A stretch of 64,000 nt of DNA from Mixophyes australis (Eukaryota; Chordata; Amphibia; Anura; Limnodynastidae), in the NCBI GenBank assembly GCA_036250195.1, contig JAVHZZ010000003.1, positions 298,283,565-298,347,564 on the forward strand, in the 5' to 3' direction. Of the stretch, positions 20,913-33,423 are shown piece by piece; within the stretch, counting starts at the first letter, position 1, and every line of letters begins with the position of its first letter. A program made the position numbers and the translations under genes. The notes beneath the pieces are model-generated. The model worked only from the letters and a program-made list of their open reading frames with translations. It was not told the origin of the DNA and made no database searches.

Positions 20913-22250
20913 CAGCTCATGCTTTCAGGAATTATTTAATCATGCACAGGTAAATTCATCAACTTGGCGGGGTCAGTAATTATCCTACCTATTTTCACAG
21001 GTAGAAAGCCTCTAATTAGAACTTTGCTAATCATTAGATCTAATTCACTGTTATTCTGCCAATATGGCATACAAATGAGTAAAGGACCGAAGGGCCATAA
21101 AGAAGGAAGGAGCTGGGGTTGCAGATGACACTAAAGGACACAGGATGTAACTTGTGCTGAATATACCCCTTGCACCCGATTTCCAATCCAGGCTATCAGT
21201 AGCTGTGTTGAGAGTTGTAGTGTTATTTGTTTATTATATTTCATTGTATATCATGTACGGTTTTGTTGTTTGTCTTCTCTACTGTGCTGGGGACCACATG
21301 TGGCTCTCTATAAGTAAAAGATAATAATAATAAAAACCATGAGAGGTTGGCAGTACTTTAGGACTGGACTAAAAAAACACCGCTTTAGAGCTTGCTAATA
21401 AAGCAAGGTAGACAGGACAATTTGTGCTTTTATGCCATATAAACGATAACAGGGTGGCTTTACCTAAAGAATTTGTAGAGAACTGCCCAGTCTGTGAACT
21501 ACTGAAGAAAAGATTATAGGACCTGATCTCTGCTGTACGTCCAGGACCCGTAGAGTTTATGGCTCTCAAGCTAACATAAAGACAATCAAGCTTTCCTTGT
21601 GCATAACATTAAAGTGGGTCATAAAAAGTCTATATTTTTGCCTTCTAATTCATCCCAATTCCTGGCTGAGAATTGAGAACCGAATTACATGGTAACTCGG
21701 AGATGGACAACTTACTGCTTTCAAGATATACATGTGTGGCCCTTTGGCTTTCACAAAGGGTTGCAAATAAACCTTAATCTCAGTAAGAAGGTAGAACAAT
21801 ATATGTAATCAAAGAGAGACACCCTTGTGTAATAAGGTAGCAGCAGGCATTTTAATGTAAGATAAACAAGTCTTACAAACAAATTTGATAATTCAATAAT
21901 TCTGTGTGAACAGATTTTCCACCAGGTTTTTTGAAGGTTAGGTGTAAAGCTTTAACAAGCCCAATACTATTCTGCACAGAGGTTTTCCATCCATCATCCT
22001 GTTTTGCTTGTTGTTGTGATCTATGATGCAGAATGTCTGTTCACAAGTTTAAGAGGACCTAAAAATAGACAATACTGCAGCACTCTGGTGCATAACAGAA
22101 TCTGTGTAAAAATTCTTACTTTGATTTAATGAATTAAGCTGAAATCACTCTTCTCTTTCACACAGTGGAAAGTAGGTGACCATGTGGGGCAGACTGCACA
22201 TCCCTCCTCCACTGATCTCTGATGTGCTGCTAGCACTGCATGACCTCCTT
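20913..22250. other. Unassigned, with a decayed L2-type tail at about 21195-21338
   Basis: No gene. Around 21270-21338 'tctctactgtgctggggaccacatgtggctctctataagtaaaa' and an (ATA)n end look like a worn L2 3' end, weaker than the tails at 4117 and 33893. The rest is not recognised. Confidence 0.4.
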
Positions 22251-22255
22251 GCTGT

Positions 22256-22824
22256 TAAGGAATCCCAGTATGAAAACCACAGGGAGTAGTTGTATATGAA
22301 AACAAAGTGGCTCTATTACAAACAAAGATCACACAGGTATAACTAGGTGCAGTCAATTGTAAAACAGTTATCATAAGTCCATAGAAACAGCAGGCAGCAA
22401 TGCAGAGTTCAATGGGATAAATAACAGTAAATCAGGATACCAGGTTTAGCATTGAAGCCTAAGGTTGGTAGATACCAGGATACAATGGGTAAAGTGCAGG
22501 CACAGGACAGCAGTATTACCAGATTTAGATGGGAAGCTGGAGATTTTGGATATCAGGTATGACAGGTTAACTGCAGGCACAGGTTTTTCAGAATAAGCAG
22601 GTTTGCTGGGAAGCTGGAGCATGAAATAATGATGTCCAGGAATAACAGATGAAGTGCAGGAATGAGGAGATTGGGTTACTAGGATAGCCAAGAGGCACAA
22701 GGCATTGGATTATCCACAGGAGAATCGGGAAATAGCAGGATCAGCCAAGCCAGGGGTCATAACCCGGAAGATCAACAATATACCAGGGAGAAAGCAAAGT
22801 GGTGCAGCAGATGTGGAGCCGTGA
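22256..22824 (-). mobile_element. LTR-like fragment
   Basis: Ends gccgtgaca like the TGTCAC...GTGACA solo LTRs elsewhere in the window and has repeated 'caggat/ccagg' wording. There is no matching left end or target duplication. Low confidence. Confidence 0.35.
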
Positions 22825-23045
22825 CAGGGGCGGATCTAGAAAACTGGTGTACCCGGGGCGATTTAGGGGGGGCAATTTAGGCCCCGCCCCTTTCTAACAT
22901 CTTAGGCTGCCGACGGCTGCATACTATGTGCAGGTCCGTCCAGCCGTGACAGGCAGGGACAGTGTGCTGCCCGGCTGCTCTGATTGTGTTTTAAAACACT
23001 TGCCGTCGGCAGCAAGTGTCTGCTAGGGGGGGGGGGCGAAAAAGG
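22825..23045. mobile_element. hAT-like terminal fragment
   Basis: Begins CAGGGGCGGATCTAG, the type of end seen in short hAT elements, followed by GC-rich DNA. No right end with the inverted copy was found before 24 kb. Confidence 0.4.
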
Positions 23046-24897
23046 ATAAGAATTTTGGTAATAAACTATTGACAGTATGAAAGAAGCGCTGATCTGCTAA
23101 CACATACAACAACCTTCCCCCGAAGGAAGCTTGAGTGTGCTGTGAGTAGAATAGAGGGCCTAAATCATGCCACTCCTGCCAGAGGGGGAGCACCATGAAA
23201 GTTATATTATTTGGAGAAGTCAGTGTAGTGAAGGTGGCATTAGGAGGAGGATTGTGTCCACGACAAGCATGAGTGCAGTATGTTTCTACAACTTTGCTGT
23301 AGCATATATTTGTATGCTTGTTATACATGTGAGATGTTATATGTATGAACTAGTAAACTGCTGTTGTCATGATCCTGGCCCCTTTATCTCATACTTGAAA
23401 AATGCACCTTGTTTCCAAAGCTTATTCCTTCTCTCAGAGAGGTTTACATTATTTAAGCATATTAATGGTATTCAATGTTTAAAATATTTTAATCCATGCT
23501 ATGAAAAAACTGACTCTCCCAGCAAGAGTCACACCTGTAATTAGTTTGACAATTTACAGGCGGATTTAGGATTCAAGGATTTTTGACTTGCAGGGAGCAA
23601 ATGAAAGCTTTGGCTGGTTTCCATACCAACAGTGTGCAGGAGTGACAATCTGTTATGAAAAGAAATCCCTGAAGTGGCAGCCTGTCTATCATAAGGAGAT
23701 TTTCTTTCCTTCCTTATATGTGCCCCCAGCAGAAATTTACAGTTTGCAAGTTAGGTTGATTTTTCCCTTAGACCGAAAGATTCAAATAATTCCTTAACAA
23801 CTAAATGCTTTATATAAATCATTAAAATAGAAATGAATCACAGAATCACAGAAACAAGACCAAACAATAAGAGATCTGGTATTTCAAATGTGGAGGCCTG
23901 TGATTTGATATTTTTGAAGTGCGTTTTTTTATTGTGTGCCAAGTCAGTTATGAAAGAAGGCCTTGTTTGGTTAATAAATAGAAAGGATATGCTAGTTAAT
24001 TCAATTCATTAAGAAATGCCATTTGTCTGTAATAGGTTTGCAACTGTATGGAATGTGCCTACAGCAATAAGTGAGGATATATATTTTAAAATGCTATTTT
24101 TTAATTAAAAAGAGGCTTAGTGTAATGTATTTGTGTATAAATACTTCTGTACAAGTGGGAGGACAAATGATCATTTGTAAGGAGTTTTATTAACGGCTTA
24201 TCAATATTAAAATAATAAAAGATCTATTGACTCTGTTAGTAATTGTTTAATGTGATGGATGTAAAGCTCTGGTTTTGCCATGTGGTGTACTTGCCTTTTG
24301 TAAGGCCAATACAGCAGCTTCCAGGATGAAATCACAATATGATGGTTCAGATTACTTGTGGTTCTCCAGCAATTGAACTGCAATTCCCAGAATCCCAGTT
24401 ACTGTCTGCGATATTGTAATTTTGTGACATGTCATATTGCTAATATGCAGAAGTATTGAGAATCAAATTGAAGCAGAGGAGTCCTAAACTATAAGTCATC
24501 TAGATCAGGATTTACCCTGTTTCAGGCTTATGTACCATACTATTATTATTGAGTAAAATATAAGAATATTAAAAGACTCCATTGCGGAGGTGCAGCCGCT
24601 ATGGGGCCCAGAGATAAAGGAGCCAGCAATGCCAGGTCACCTTTCCAAGGTACTTGTTCTTCCCTTAGAAGAGCAAATATTGGGCCTCTTCTGAGCATGT
24701 GTTGGTCCGGCACATTTGCCAAACCCTGCATGCTTAGAAGAGTTGAGTGGCGACATCTTCTGAGCAATGCACCAATCCAATCAATGCACAGTGAATGCAC
24801 TTCTCTGCTCATGCGGCAAGCCATGCAAGCACAGAGGATGCAGTTGTCCATCCTTCTCTTTCTGAGGTAATTTTAAATATTTTTTTTTACATTTTTC
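23046..24897. other. Unassigned DNA
   Basis: Short open frames only (up to 125 aa, none resembling a family). AT-rich with several AATAAA-like strings. No repeat ends paired. Confidence 0.45.
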
Positions 24898-25227
24898 CTT
24901 ATAATTAGAGATGTTCACTGACCCCTGTGTTTTGGTTTTGGATATGGATTAAGTTTGTGTTTTGGTTTTGGCAAAACCGCCCTCGCGTGGTTTGGTTTTG
25001 GTTTTGGATCTGTATTTTTTTACAAAAATTGCTAAAATATGCTAAAATCACATAATGTTACTCTTTTTTGTTCCTACATTATTATTAACCTCAATAACAC
25101 TCATTGCTAGTCATTCCCAGACAATTTTGACCACCTCACAGGTCACAATATTGTTTTCATCCACTATTGGACAAGGACTGCAGTGAGCTGGCTGAATGCT
25201 AAGCGACAAAGCAACGACACAAACACA

Positions 25228-25484
25228 CGGCAGTTCATAGCACATCTAGGAAACATTGGCACACAGCAGTGGCAGAAAAGAAAAGTGGTGCAAGATGCAA
25301 CTATCCTTGGGCCCTCCCACCCACCCTTTTGTAAGATATTGAAAAGGACATGTACAGTTTAACAAACCAAACACTCAAGCAGTGCCACTTTTGTGGCTGA
25401 AGTGATTTGTTTGGGCCCGCACAAAACAAGCTACCAATAGCTTAGCTGCCTTAAACCCAACAGTGCTGTCAATGAACCCTACAT
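25228..25484. repeat. Left copy of a direct repeat flanking the NSMCE2 pseudogene
   Basis: The stretch containing 'tggcacacagcagtggcag', 'aaaagtggtgcaagatg', 'ggccctcccaccc' and 'tgtttgggccc' is repeated at about 26401-26664 in the same orientation, with obvious divergence. It is internal hAT sequence. Confidence 0.8.
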
Positions 25485-25493
25485 TATTAAACC

Positions 25494-26240
25494 ATGTCTG
25501 CTCATGATGCATCTTTAGTCTACTTCTCCTCTGTGGATACCTCCCTCTCATCTCTGAAGAACTGCCAAACTTATGTAGACACAGGAATGAATATTACAAC
25601 TGTAGTGGAATAATACAGAGGAGGCCCCGAGGCAAGACGATAAATATGTCCAGTTTAAAGAACAGCTAGGAGACCTGAGAAAACAAATTGGTGTGTCATT
25701 GGCTCCTGCAGATGAAGCTTTGAAAGATGAAGACGAGAAGATCGCTGTCAACCAGAGCACTGCGAATTTCACTTGTCCTATAACACAGTTGCAGATGGTG
25801 AACCCAAAGTAAAACAAAGTATGTGGTCACATGTACGAGAGAGTAGCAATTGAAAGGATGATTGAAAACAAACTTCAGAAGGGTAAACCTGCCAGCTGTA
25901 CAAAAATTGGCTGTGGTCACTCTGACATGAGTATATTGGATCTTGTTCCATACAATACACTAAAAAGAGCCATTGACATTCACAGCAAAAAGGAAGATCA
26001 TCACTGAGCTTAGAATCGGCCCCAATGCCCAAAAAATTAAAATATAGCTAGGTACCTTTGACATAAAGTTCAGATTACAAACACTTTGTGAAATACTAAT
26101 GAAACAGCAGCAAAGTGAACAGTTTAAGTAATACATATACACATCTATTTAAACACCCATGCTTACATTACTTCTGCAAGCAACATTGTTCTTTGTTAAT
26201 AAAACTGTTGTCTTTATACCGTAAATAATAATAATAATAA
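25494..26240 (+). pseudogene. NSMCE2: Processed pseudogene of NSMCE2 (SUMO E3 ligase, SMC5/6 complex)
   Basis: NSMCE2 (MMS21) is the nuclear SUMO E3 ligase of the SMC5/6 DNA-repair complex; its C-terminal SP-RING contacts the E2. Here an ATG at 25494 opens a short N-terminal match ([13 protein letters not shown]...). An internal part of the coding region is then missing, and at about 25640 the match resumes (KYVQFKEQLGDLRKQ). The SP-RING follows with FTCPIT, NKVCGHMYE, MIENK and IGCGHSD, including its Cys and His residues, with no introns. One in-frame TAA (25810-25812) lies within the RING. The 3' UTR ends with AATAAA at about 26199 and an (AAT)n tract. Lack of introns, the deletion and the stop mark a retrocopy. 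It is oriented opposite to the hAT transposase and sits inside that transposon. Identification is from family motifs; no alignment was run. Confidence 0.87.
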
Positions 26241-26400
26241 TCCTCCACCATTCTTTGGATGTTGATAGGTCAGGTGGAGTTATGGCAGCAGTGTCACAAA
26301 TTTTGGTCAAATATTTTAGAGTAGACCAGACCAGATGTTAAAATGTTGTGCTGAGTCATCTGCATCATCAATGGGTGTCTTGGAAAAGCTAAGTTTTGCA

Positions 26401-26664
26401 AAGCACATGACAGTTTATAGCACATGTAGGTAATGTTGGCACACAGCGGTAGCTGAAAGGAAAAGTGGTGCAAGATGGAATTGTCCTTGGGCACTCCCAC
26501 CCACCTTTATAATGGATCTTAAAAAGGCCATGCCACTTTAGCAAACCAAGCACTTCAGCGACAAGGACTGCCACTTTTGTGGCTGAATTGCTTGATTTGT
26601 TTGGGCCCCCACAAAACAAGCTAACAATGGACTTAAGGCACCTAAGCTAACGGTGCTGTTAATG
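26401..26664. repeat. Right copy of the direct repeat flanking the NSMCE2 pseudogene
   Basis: Partner of 25228-25484; the order of shared phrases is identical. Between the pseudogene and this copy, 26241-26385 is further hAT-like sequence not present on the left. Confidence 0.8.
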
Positions 26665-26822
26665 GACTCTACAGTGGCAAGACATTGTTGTCATCATCCT
26701 CAGCCTCATCTTGACCCTCATCAGTGTGTACATCATCCTCACACAATATTAATTCATCCCCAATGGAAACCAACATTACAGAAGTCTCTGTACTTTGATG
26801 TAATTGCTAGGAAAGGCCTCTC

Positions 26823-29003
26823 TCATGGAATTTGATGAACATCATCTTTTGAACTCACATCACCAGTGACTACTTTGAATGTTTTCAGCACCTTGCACAA
26901 CACGGAATGTATTTTCCACTGCGCTGGACTAAAATACATTCCCCCTCCTTTCCCAATGTCATGACTTGTGGAGTAAGCGTGGATGGCTTTTTGCTGTTCC
27001 TCCATCCTCAGAAGCATATTCAGGGTGGAATTCCACCTTGTTACCATCTTTTGCTTCAGTTGGTGGCAGGGCTAATTAAATTGTTCTTGTAGCTGTTGCA
27101 ATCTCCTACATGCTGTTGCATGGGCCGGGCCACAGACAGCATCTCCTGCACGACCCTGTCAATTTTTATAAAGCTCTGCACCAAAAAGTTGAATGTGTGT
27201 CAAAACAGGGAATGTGATGGAATTTACCCAGCTGTAATGCTTTCACAATATTGGTGGCGTTATCAGAAATGACATATCCTGAGGAGAGTCCAGGTGGGAT
27301 AAGTCATGTAGCAATGGCATCCCTTAGTTTTTGTAAAACTAAGGGATGTCAGCTGTATGCCTTTTAGCGAAGCCGGTGATACACAGAGTAGCCTGCCTCA
27401 GAAAAATCTGACGTTGGGTACATACTGCTGCTGCTCCGCTTGTGAAGCCAAATCACCAACCGAGTGGGCTGTCACAGTCATATAATCTTTAGTTTGTCCA
27501 CTTCCGCTTGTCCACATATCTGTGGTTAAGTGTATAGTGGGTAAAATGGCATTTTGTAGCCCAATAATGAAATTTTTACGAATCTTCTGATAGAGGTGAG
27601 GAATAACTTTCTAGTAAAATGGTGTTGTGATGGAATTTGGTAATGGGGACACAAGACCTCAATTTGCTGTCTAAAACCAGTTTCATTAATAGTGGATATT
27701 GGATGCAGATCTAATACTAGCATAGTCACCATGGCGTTTGTTATATGCCTAGCGACTGGGTGACAGCTTTCATACTTGCTTCCTCTTGAAAATTATTGTT
27801 TAATAGTCAATTGTTTTAAACAACTAGTAGTCTTTTTTTTGGTCTACTTCTGTGATGAAGATCCACCCCCAGCAGCAGCAGTAGCAGCATGGGAACTAAC
27901 GCTAAAGAATTCTTCTTCCTGTATAGTGGAGGTGTCATCTAGCCTTAGCAACTTGGATGCAGGACTAACTTCGATCACTAGTGAGGATATTGATGAGGAC
28001 GGTGTTGTGGGTGTAGATGCAGGTGCCAGGTTCTAGGGAAGAGAAGGGAGCTAGCTGATGCTGGACTGCTTGTTATTATTTTTTTAGCATAAATTTCAGA
28101 GTTTCCCAAAAACTTTCCATGAACTCCCTTCAAGTGACATAACATGGATGAGTTTCCTAGATGACTGTGGCTTTACAAACACTACAAATGGCTAGACAAC
28201 AGTTGTCAGAATTTGGGTAAAAATGATTCCACACATAAGAGGAGGATTTTTTGGTCTTATGCCCAGGCATGACAATGTTCTTCTTCTTATCACTGCCAAG
28301 AACTGCTTCCACTGGTGCAGGACTTACACAAACAACATCATCGTCATCAACATCCTCATCATCTACACAAATATCCCCCTCATCCTGTTGCAATTCCAAA
28401 GTGGCATCCTCATATTTGTGTATCACTCTCTACACTTGTGCTGTTCATCCACACATCTGCAGAAATGCCGAAAGGAGGCTTCTTTATGAGTGCACTATCA
28501 AAAAGGTCAGGCTTACACATAGAACTCGTGGATGGACTCTCCTCAGGGATTTGTGTAATTTCTGAATCATATAGTTTCTTCTGCCTTACTGTTTTTTTCC
28601 AGCTTGGCTTTTATACTTAAAAGTATTTTGGGACCACTTTTTCAATCTAGGTGACAAGGTCTTGCATCATCATGACTATCCTTACAAGAAGTTGCCTCAC
28701 TGGCAGTTGCCGAACTAGGACTCATACAGAAAGGCAAAGTGCTGATTCTTTCCTTGCCACTGCATGTGTAGAATGTCATGTTGGCAATTTTATGTTTTTC
28801 AGCAGTTAACTTTGCCTTGATTGCAGGTGTTTTTTCTTTACCAAGGTAAAAGGTGTTTTGTTACATTTTTGTTTCCCTGACTTAAAAACACTCTGCACTG
28901 TAACATAGTCTTTAGCAGATAACGTAGAGGGATTACTATCATCATGACTTTTGCCAGCAGCTGCTTGGTGCTTTTGGTCTTTTGTGGACTGATCTGAATC
29001 CAT
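26823..29003 (-). pseudogene. hAT transposase with BED zinc finger, many lesions
   Basis: Minus-strand pieces in the order expected for a ZBED-type hAT transposase: an acidic N-terminal part (29003-28806), a BED finger with SYVWNHF and C-x2-C (28230-28157), a segment resembling the RNase H-like core entry (DLHPISTINETGFR, 27720-27660), and a VTRWNST motif with following helix (27047-26960), a hallmark of hAT transposases. Frames change several times and stops intervene. The C-terminal dimerisation region is not evident, possibly lost where the left part was rearranged. The intact protein would bind the terminal repeats and cut and paste the element. Confidence 0.8.
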
Positions 29004-29024
29004 TTTGATGACACAGTAATATGT

Positions 29025-29345
29025 GACTGTAGACTTTTAAGAACACTGCCAGTCCTATTATTTCTCTTTCATCACTGACAATGAGCAATGGCATGTACAC
29101 TGTAGACTGGCAAGAACACTGCCACCTCTCCTGTTTCTGGGAGAGCTATGGAACAGTAGAATGTGACTGGAGACTTTTAAGAGCACTGCCAGCACAATTA
29201 TTTCTCTTTCAGCACAGAACACTGCCACCTCTCCTGTTTCTGGATGAGCTATGGCACAGTAGAATGTCACTGCAGACTTTAAGAACACTGCCAGCCCTCC
29301 TCTTTCTCTTTCATTATTACGCTGCCAAACTGCACTGGAGACTGC
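29025..29345. repeat. Degenerate tandem repeat in the hAT
   Basis: 'gacttttaagaacactgccag' recurs at about 29031, 29172 and 29275 with 'cacctctcctgtttctgg' between, giving units of roughly 100-140 bp. It lies upstream of the transposase start. Confidence 0.7.
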
Positions 29346-29562
29346 CAAGAACCCTGCTACCCCTTCTGTGCCTCTCTGTGATATGGCACTTATAGAATCC
29401 AAAACTCGCGAGATCCGACAATGCAACAATGACGTTTTGCCTTGTTTTCAGTTCCAAAGGGGGCGTGAGAGTACTGAGCCAGCTCAGCTCGGTACTTGGA
29501 TCTGCAATGTTTGGGTGTGCTCGGTTTTCCAAAAACCAAGCCCGAGCATCTCTACTTACAAT

Positions 29563-31829
29563 ACATAATTTTCAAATTGAAACAGAAGAATTTGCTGGTA
29601 TAAGGTAGACATATGATTTTTTTTACTGCCTATTCTGCATTTTTTCCCAGAGCAGTTTCACAATGAGTGAGATCACTCCCCATCAAATGTAAGGGTATCT
29701 TTTACATTATTGCCTATTGGTAAACTGAGAAATTACTTGGTCTTAATCACTTATTAGTTCACAGAGAGATTATTTATATTTTTGGTATTTTATGTAGTGA
29801 TTTTCTTTCAGCCCTTCAAATTATTGTTAATCGGCCTGTATGAGCAATTATAACATACAGTGATATTAATGGATTTTTAAACTGATGTTTATTCTTGCTA
29901 AACCAAATAATTTAAGAGAAGTGATGTATTCTTCGACTAAGAATACTATTTTATTGAGTGATGCAGTATTTTGAAACTTTAAATAGTTTTATAATCAATA
30001 GTAACCGGAGGCCATTTAGTCTTCCCACACCTGCACTTATTTAATTATTAATCTTGCCCTGACCATTTCCTAACATTGTTGGTTTAATCTGTTCTGAGAT
30101 AGCATGACTTTTGTAGACCAGAGCATTTTAATTTCAGAGTTTACTGTATCTACCATGTAGTAATATAATGAATCTTCAAAACAAATATTTTTAGTGTTCA
30201 AAGGAGCAACTATGTACTATACTGTCTTATTCAGAACTTGAAATATATAAGTTATGAATGAGATCTTTAGTAAAATCAACCCTTTATTAGTAATGTGCAA
30301 ATGCATAATGGAGGTTTCCACACATTGTTTTTGTTTGTACACTCCAATTGATAATGAGATGACTTTTATGGAGGAATTTAATTATGTGCAATGTGTCGCA
30401 GAGTGCCTCTGGATCAGTCGTGAGGACACTTCTCTGCAATGCAACATTACAGAATTTTCCTTGCACCTTGCACAGGTGCACTGGAAAATCTGCGATGTTG
30501 GGGTACCGTAGTACCCGGTAATGATTGCAGCCGAACATCGTTGTTATATTCGGCGGTACTTCACACAGAGTTTAATTCCTCCCCCCTTATTCATGTGTTT
30601 TTCAACAGCATCTTTAAGTGGTGTATCTCATTTCAAAGTAGCAGAAAACCTCATGACAATGATTTGCAAATCATTTTAACATTGATTGGGGGAGAAAATT
30701 CGTTTAAAATGATATTCAGTTTAACTCTGGTAACAAAATTTTAAAGACTCAAAGTCATCAAGAGAGTTAATGCTTTTTTAAGTATTGCTTTAGTACACAC
30801 AACTCATAGTTAAACACATGTATAGTGTTATTTTTAATAATGATGAGGCAACATGTTTTCTGTTTTTCTGTTTACTATTAATTCTATTGTTATTTTAAAT
30901 AAATGCTAACACCTTAATGACCAGTCTAGCTTTCTAGCCAGGCACGTTTTGAGCCTTTTTGATATCTACTGCTTGAACTTTTTTTTTATTTGTTAGAGTC
31001 AGAATGAAATTCATGTGTTATTATTTTTATGAGTTGTTATTTATTTGTGTATGGGAAAAATAGGGTTTTCCATTGGTAATATTTTTCCATAAACATTGTT
31101 TTTTAGTATAAGTTTGTTATGAAAACCTCTTTAGAAACAAATAGTAAAATAAAACCATCCTAAAACTTTTTCAACGTATAATATAATAATTATTTTCAAG
31201 CAATTAGAACGACCCTAGAAATGTGTAATTAAATGTGTTTCTCTATTTCTCTCATTTGTATTGATGCCCCATATGTGGGTATATAATATAAGGGTCTAAA
31301 AGCTGTTATATTCTTATTTATTGTTTAAAACGTATTTCTAATATTTTTTTATTAATGTCTCCCTGTAAGTCATAATAGACTTTTTTTTGTGACTGTCAGA
31401 GCTAATTTGGGTCATCTTAGGCCCAATAGATCTCTCTCCTGCTTGAGGATATATATTGTATGGTGCTGCACAGTGTCCTGTTGAGTGTCCCCATGTGTGC
31501 AGCTGCACTTAACAGTGAACCTCCACCTTTCCTATGTACCATAAAGTCACGGCACATAGATGTAAGGCCCATGTCCGGAGTGAAGAAGTTAGTCACGCAC
31601 ATTATATGTAACACAGAAGGTGTAACAGACAATGAGATGCCAGATGGTGTTTGTCAAAATTAAACTTCTTAACTTATTAATGGTCCTAAACATTCCTATT
31701 GATTGCACTGTGGTTGCCAAACAAGATTGACTGATGTCATGTTGTCCTATTGTACATTGTTATTATGTTCCATATTAAAATTCAGAAAGAAAACTATGGG
31801 CATACGTAAACATCATCCAGTGAATAATA
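29563..31829. other. Unassigned AT-rich DNA
   Basis: No gene or paired repeat ends. Short frames only. A small palindrome (gtaccgtagtac) lies near 30503 in a GC-richer patch (30460-30560). Confidence 0.5.
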
Positions 31830-31831
31830 TA

Positions 31832-32336
31832 CCGTATATACTCGAGTGTAAGTCGACCCAAATATAAGCCGAGGCACCTAATTTTACCACATAAAACTGG
31901 GAAAACTTATTGACTTGAGTATAAGCCTAGGGTGGAAAAGAGCGCTAATTTAAAAACCTAAATAAAAATGATAGGTTCAATCTATGAAATCATTTTTAGC
32001 TAAACCATAAATAACAGTAGATGACAAGGAACATTCATAAATGATTATAAAATCATTGGGTACAACCTAACCTAAATAAATCAAAGATAATGTAAGCAAT
32101 ACCCTAGGGTGCTCTTTTGTGAAGTAAATTGATGGGTTTGTAAAAAAATGAAAAGTACAGTTTTGACAGGTGGCATCCCTGTATATATGAGAGAGAGTTG
32201 TAAAATGAAGTACAGTTTCATTTTAATTTACATCTATATTGGAACTTATTTTTATATATGTTTAACCCCAAAGTAAAGGTGTTTTAGGTCAATAAAAAGC
32301 TTAATTTACCCATATAGGTTTCCGATTACCATAGGG

Positions 32337-32369
<33 letters not shown>

Positions 32370-32598
32370 CACTTACCCCCGCAGTGGAACGCATATGCGT
32401 TCCAACAACAGGAAGTTCGGCATTTGGAACGCAAACTTGCGTTCCAAATGCCGAACTTCCTGTTGTTGAAACGCATATGCAGAAGTTAACAGCCGAGGGA
32501 CCGGACACCAGGTAAGTTCACCCGTGTATAAGCCGAGTGGCCTTTTTCAGCATACAAAAATGTGCTGAAAAACTCGGCTTATACACGAGTATATACGG
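31832..32598. mobile_element. TA-flanked inverted-repeat element (767 bp), Tc1/mariner-like MITE
   Basis: CCGTATATACTCGAGTGTAAG at the left is mirrored by the right end (reading inward CCGTATATACTCGTGTATAAG). The dinucleotide TA flanks both sides (31830-31831 and 32599-32600). 'tataagccgag' also occurs inward on both sides. No coding capacity. A GA run (32337-32364) and a long hairpin lie inside. Confidence 0.8.
32391..32480. repeat. Long hairpin: 44-bp arms, 2-base loop
   Basis: Left arm 32391-32434 and right arm 32437-32480 are inverted copies with one mismatch; each arm itself contains smaller palindromes (gcatatgc, ggaacgc...gcgttcc). It should extrude readily as a cruciform. It lies inside the TA-flanked element. 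Confidence 0.92.
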
Positions 32599-32600
32599 TA

Positions 32601-33420
32601 CACTAATCTGTAGAGGAGCTGATTGTCTTGTATTTATATAATTCACCTAATGGAAAAGCAATAGTAAAGTATTGTAGAATACTTAACATTTCAATTAATA
32701 TTTAAATATTAACATATGGCACGTGCGATAAAAGTTGTAACAAACATACTAATTTTACATGGTCAATAATTTGCTGTTGCTGATGGAAGGTATGCTACAA
32801 GTACTATTCTTATACTGCACTATGTACACCACCAACATGCTTTCCTCTATTTACACCCCAAAACTTGTACAATATTGGAGTAGAAAAGAATTTTTTTTTC
32901 ATTTCTACATGTCTCGGGTTCGCTCAGTCTAACTTATGCAATGGAGTCTAATTTATCTATTTTTGCTAAATATAGATTATGTGCCTAAATCTTTATTGTA
33001 ACTTCCTTCCCCGTCCAGCTGGTGTCACATAATTCACTTGGTGTTTAATAAATTATTTTATTTCATCTGTAGAGTTCTTGCCTAGAAAAGTTGTGTGCAG
33101 GTAAGATGAAATCTATTTGTGAAATGCAAAGCAATGGTCATGTTGTAATTCTGACTGAATTTAGTTGAGTGTAGGGACTGGCCAATTGGAGAAGACTTCA
33201 GCATGAACTGATCAGCCTAACATATTGTAATATATGGAACTAACATTCACTGTTTTTAATATTAGGTACATCTTAAAGTAACTTTATAGTATCACAAATG
33301 TTCTATTATTATTTAATATATACAAAAGGTGAATGCAAAGGATCAATTAATTCTTGTTTGTAATATGTGGTGACTATGTGCTTATTGTACCCAATTTTAA
33401 TGGTACAATATATATCTATT
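32601..33420. other. Unassigned AT-rich DNA
   Basis: No gene, no repeat structure noticed. Confidence 0.5.
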
Positions 33421-33423
33421 TTT

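Larger units (their letters stand above)
24906..29554 (-). mobile_element. hAT transposon (BED-type), 4.65 kb, with 8-bp target duplication
   Basis: The left end TAGAGATGTTC and right end GAGCATCTCTA are inverted copies with one mismatch. Flanking 8-mers CTTATAAT (24898-24905) and CTTACAAT (29555-29562) match at 7 of 8 positions, the duplication size of hAT elements. The GTTTTGG-rich sub-terminal region is mirrored at the other end as AAAACC-rich. A decayed transposase lies on the minus strand, and a processed cellular pseudogene is embedded near the left. Confidence 0.88.

Noticed and set aside
22256..22824. A third TGTCAC-type solo LTR with target duplication
   Set aside because: Only one LTR-like end was found; no 5-bp duplication, so it is listed only as an LTR-like fragment.
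25548..26142. Several minus-strand frames of 60-90 aa
   Set aside because: They are antisense to the NSMCE2 pseudogene.
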